The notes under the pieces were generated by a model that was not told the DNA's origin, searched no databases, and saw nothing but the letters and a program-made list of their open reading frames with translations. Below are positions 22,161 through 22,928 of a DNA stretch of 22,928 nt, piece after piece; the stretch's first letter is position 1; each line of letters opens with the position of its first letter. The stretch comes from an uncultured Lysobacteraceae bacterium (lineage in GTDB: Bacteria; Pseudomonadota; Gammaproteobacteria; Xanthomonadales; Rhodanobacteraceae), in assembly GCA_946482585.1 (NCBI GenBank), contig CAMLSI010000019.1, forward strand, positions 1 through 22,928, in the 5' to 3' direction. The translations under genes were made by a program, and so were the position numbers.

Positions 22161-22928
22161 CTACATGCAGAGTCGTGCCAGCAAGGCGAGCTGGGCCGAA
22201 TGCGGCATGTCCTCGCCCGGCTCGGTGCGCAGGTAGCTGCCGTCGGCGTGCAGTATCCACGCCTGCGTGTTGTCGGCGAGGAAATTCGCGAGCGCTTCGT
22301 CGTAGACGCGCTGCGCGAGCAGCGGATCGACGATCGGGAAACAGGTCTCGATGCGGCGCAGCAGGTTGCGCTCCATCCAGTCTGCGCTCGCGCAATAGAT
22401 TTCGGGTGCGCCGTCGTTGCCGAACCAGTACACGCGGCTGTGCTCGAGGAAGCGCCCGATCACCGAGCGCACGCGGATGTTTTCGGATACGCCGGCGATG
22501 CCGGGCCGCAGCGCGCACGCGCCGCGCACGATCAGGTCGATCTGCACGCCGGCGATCGATGCCGCGTACAGCTGCTGGATCACGCCCGCTTCGTTCAGCG
22601 CGTTCATCTTCGCGATGATGCGCGCCGGTCGACCGGCCTGGGCGTGGGCGATCTCGCGCTCGATCTTCTCGATGAGTCCCTTGTGCAGCGTGAACGGCGA
22701 TTGCAGCAGTCGCTTGAGCTTGACCGCGGTGCCGAGCCCCGACAGTTGCTGGAACATCTTGTGGACGTCCTCGCCGATGTCCGCATCGGCCGTCATCAGG
22801 CCGAAGTCGGTGTACACCTTGGACGTGATCTGGTGATAGTTGCCGGTCGACAGATGCACGTAGCGGCGCAGACGACCCTGCTCGCGGCGCACGACCAGCA
22901 GCATCTTCGCGTGGGTCTTGTAGCCGAC
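22161..22928 (-). CDS. ppk1: Polyphosphate kinase Ppk1, C-terminal part (continues beyond the window)
   Basis: PPK1 makes polyphosphate from ATP. Only the last 255 residues are in the window; the gene continues past 22928. VGYKTHAKMLLVVRRE contains the histidine region that is phosphorylated in PPK1 (His435 in E. coli). RYVHLSTGNYHQ contains the second conserved histidine (E. coli His454). VYTDFGLMTAD follows. The C2-domain signatures AKMNALNE, DLIVRGACALRPG, VRSVIGRFLEHSRVYWF and SADWMERNLLRRIE are intact. The end HADGSYLRTEPGEDMPHSAQ is normal, so the gene is not truncated at its 3' end. It leads into ppx. Confidence 0.96.
   Translation of the reverse strand, partial: VGYKTHAKMLLVVRREQGRLRRYVHLSTGNYHQITSKVYTDFGLMTADADIGEDVHKMFQQLSGLGTAVKLKRLLQSPFTLHKGLIEKIEREIAHAQAGRPARIIAKMNALNEAGVIQQLYAASIAGVQIDLIVRGACALRPGIAGVSENIRVRSVIGRFLEHSRVYWFGNDGAPEIYCASADWMERNLLRRIETCFPIVDPLLAQRVYDEALANFLADNTQAWILHADGSYLRTEPGEDMPHSAQLALLARLCM

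Noticed and set aside
20548..22236. 562-residue plus-strand frame opposite ppx
   Set aside because: It is a shadow of ppx; motifs of Ppx are clear on the minus strand.
22090..22518. N-terminal extension of Ppx to 22518
   Set aside because: It overlaps the end of ppk in another frame and is Arg-rich. Ppx begins just after GTG 22089.
1..22928. CRISPR array, tRNA, rRNA, prophage or insertion sequence
   Set aside because: No regularly spaced repeats, clover-leaf arms, transposase or phage genes were seen.

Overview
The window is about 22.9 kb of GC-rich DNA with strong G/C third-position bias. The conserved run fimV(end)-truA-trpF-trpB-trpA-accD-folC-SPOR protein-cvpA-purF, and close matches in AccD, FolC and PurF to gammaproteobacterial versions, point to a gammaproteobacterium. 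The insertion of trpBA between trpF and accD, and the style of the exported proteins, suggest Xanthomonadales (Lysobacterales). The order is an inference from gene order and remembered family sequences; no search was run. No tRNA, rRNA, CRISPR array, insertion sequence or phage gene was seen.

Region 1 (1-9164, all + strand) is housekeeping. A fimV tail and terminator come first, then truA (tRNA pseudouridine), trpF, trpB and trpA (last steps of tryptophan synthesis), accD (malonyl-CoA for fatty acids) and folC (folate polyglutamylation). Most of these genes overlap or lie close together, which suggests translational coupling. A consensus -10 then opens a second unit: a tandem-SPOR cell-envelope protein, cvpA and purF (first step of purine synthesis). 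folC has no ATG, GTG or TTG start that keeps its conserved N-terminus and probably starts at CTG.

Region 2 (9171-15788) is an envelope and glycan region. A minus-strand methyltransferase faces a plus-strand operon of a ferritin-like DUF455 protein, a membrane protein with a large periplasmic beta-rich domain, and a polytopic GT-C-like membrane protein. Converging on it is a minus-strand operon of a GT2 glycosyltransferase, a DUF2304 membrane protein and a GT4 glycosyltransferase. A reasonable model is lipid-linked sugar synthesis (GT2 plus DUF2304) feeding a membrane transferase.

Region 3 (15920-19812, + strand) is the least explained part and the best candidate for something undescribed. 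It holds four exported proteins: a jelly-roll-like protein, two paralogous six-cysteine proteins with an identical kind of C-terminal tail, and a larger protein with Ig-like repeats and a C-terminal Fn3-like domain. It has strong promoter-like sites, a 5' UTR hairpin, an intercistronic terminator placed just before the large protein, and a perfect 12-bp palindrome in the second promoter.

Region 4 (19832-22928, - strand) returns to housekeeping: a periplasmic cyclophilin, ppx (exopolyphosphatase) and the C-terminal third of ppk (polyphosphate kinase), which runs off the window.
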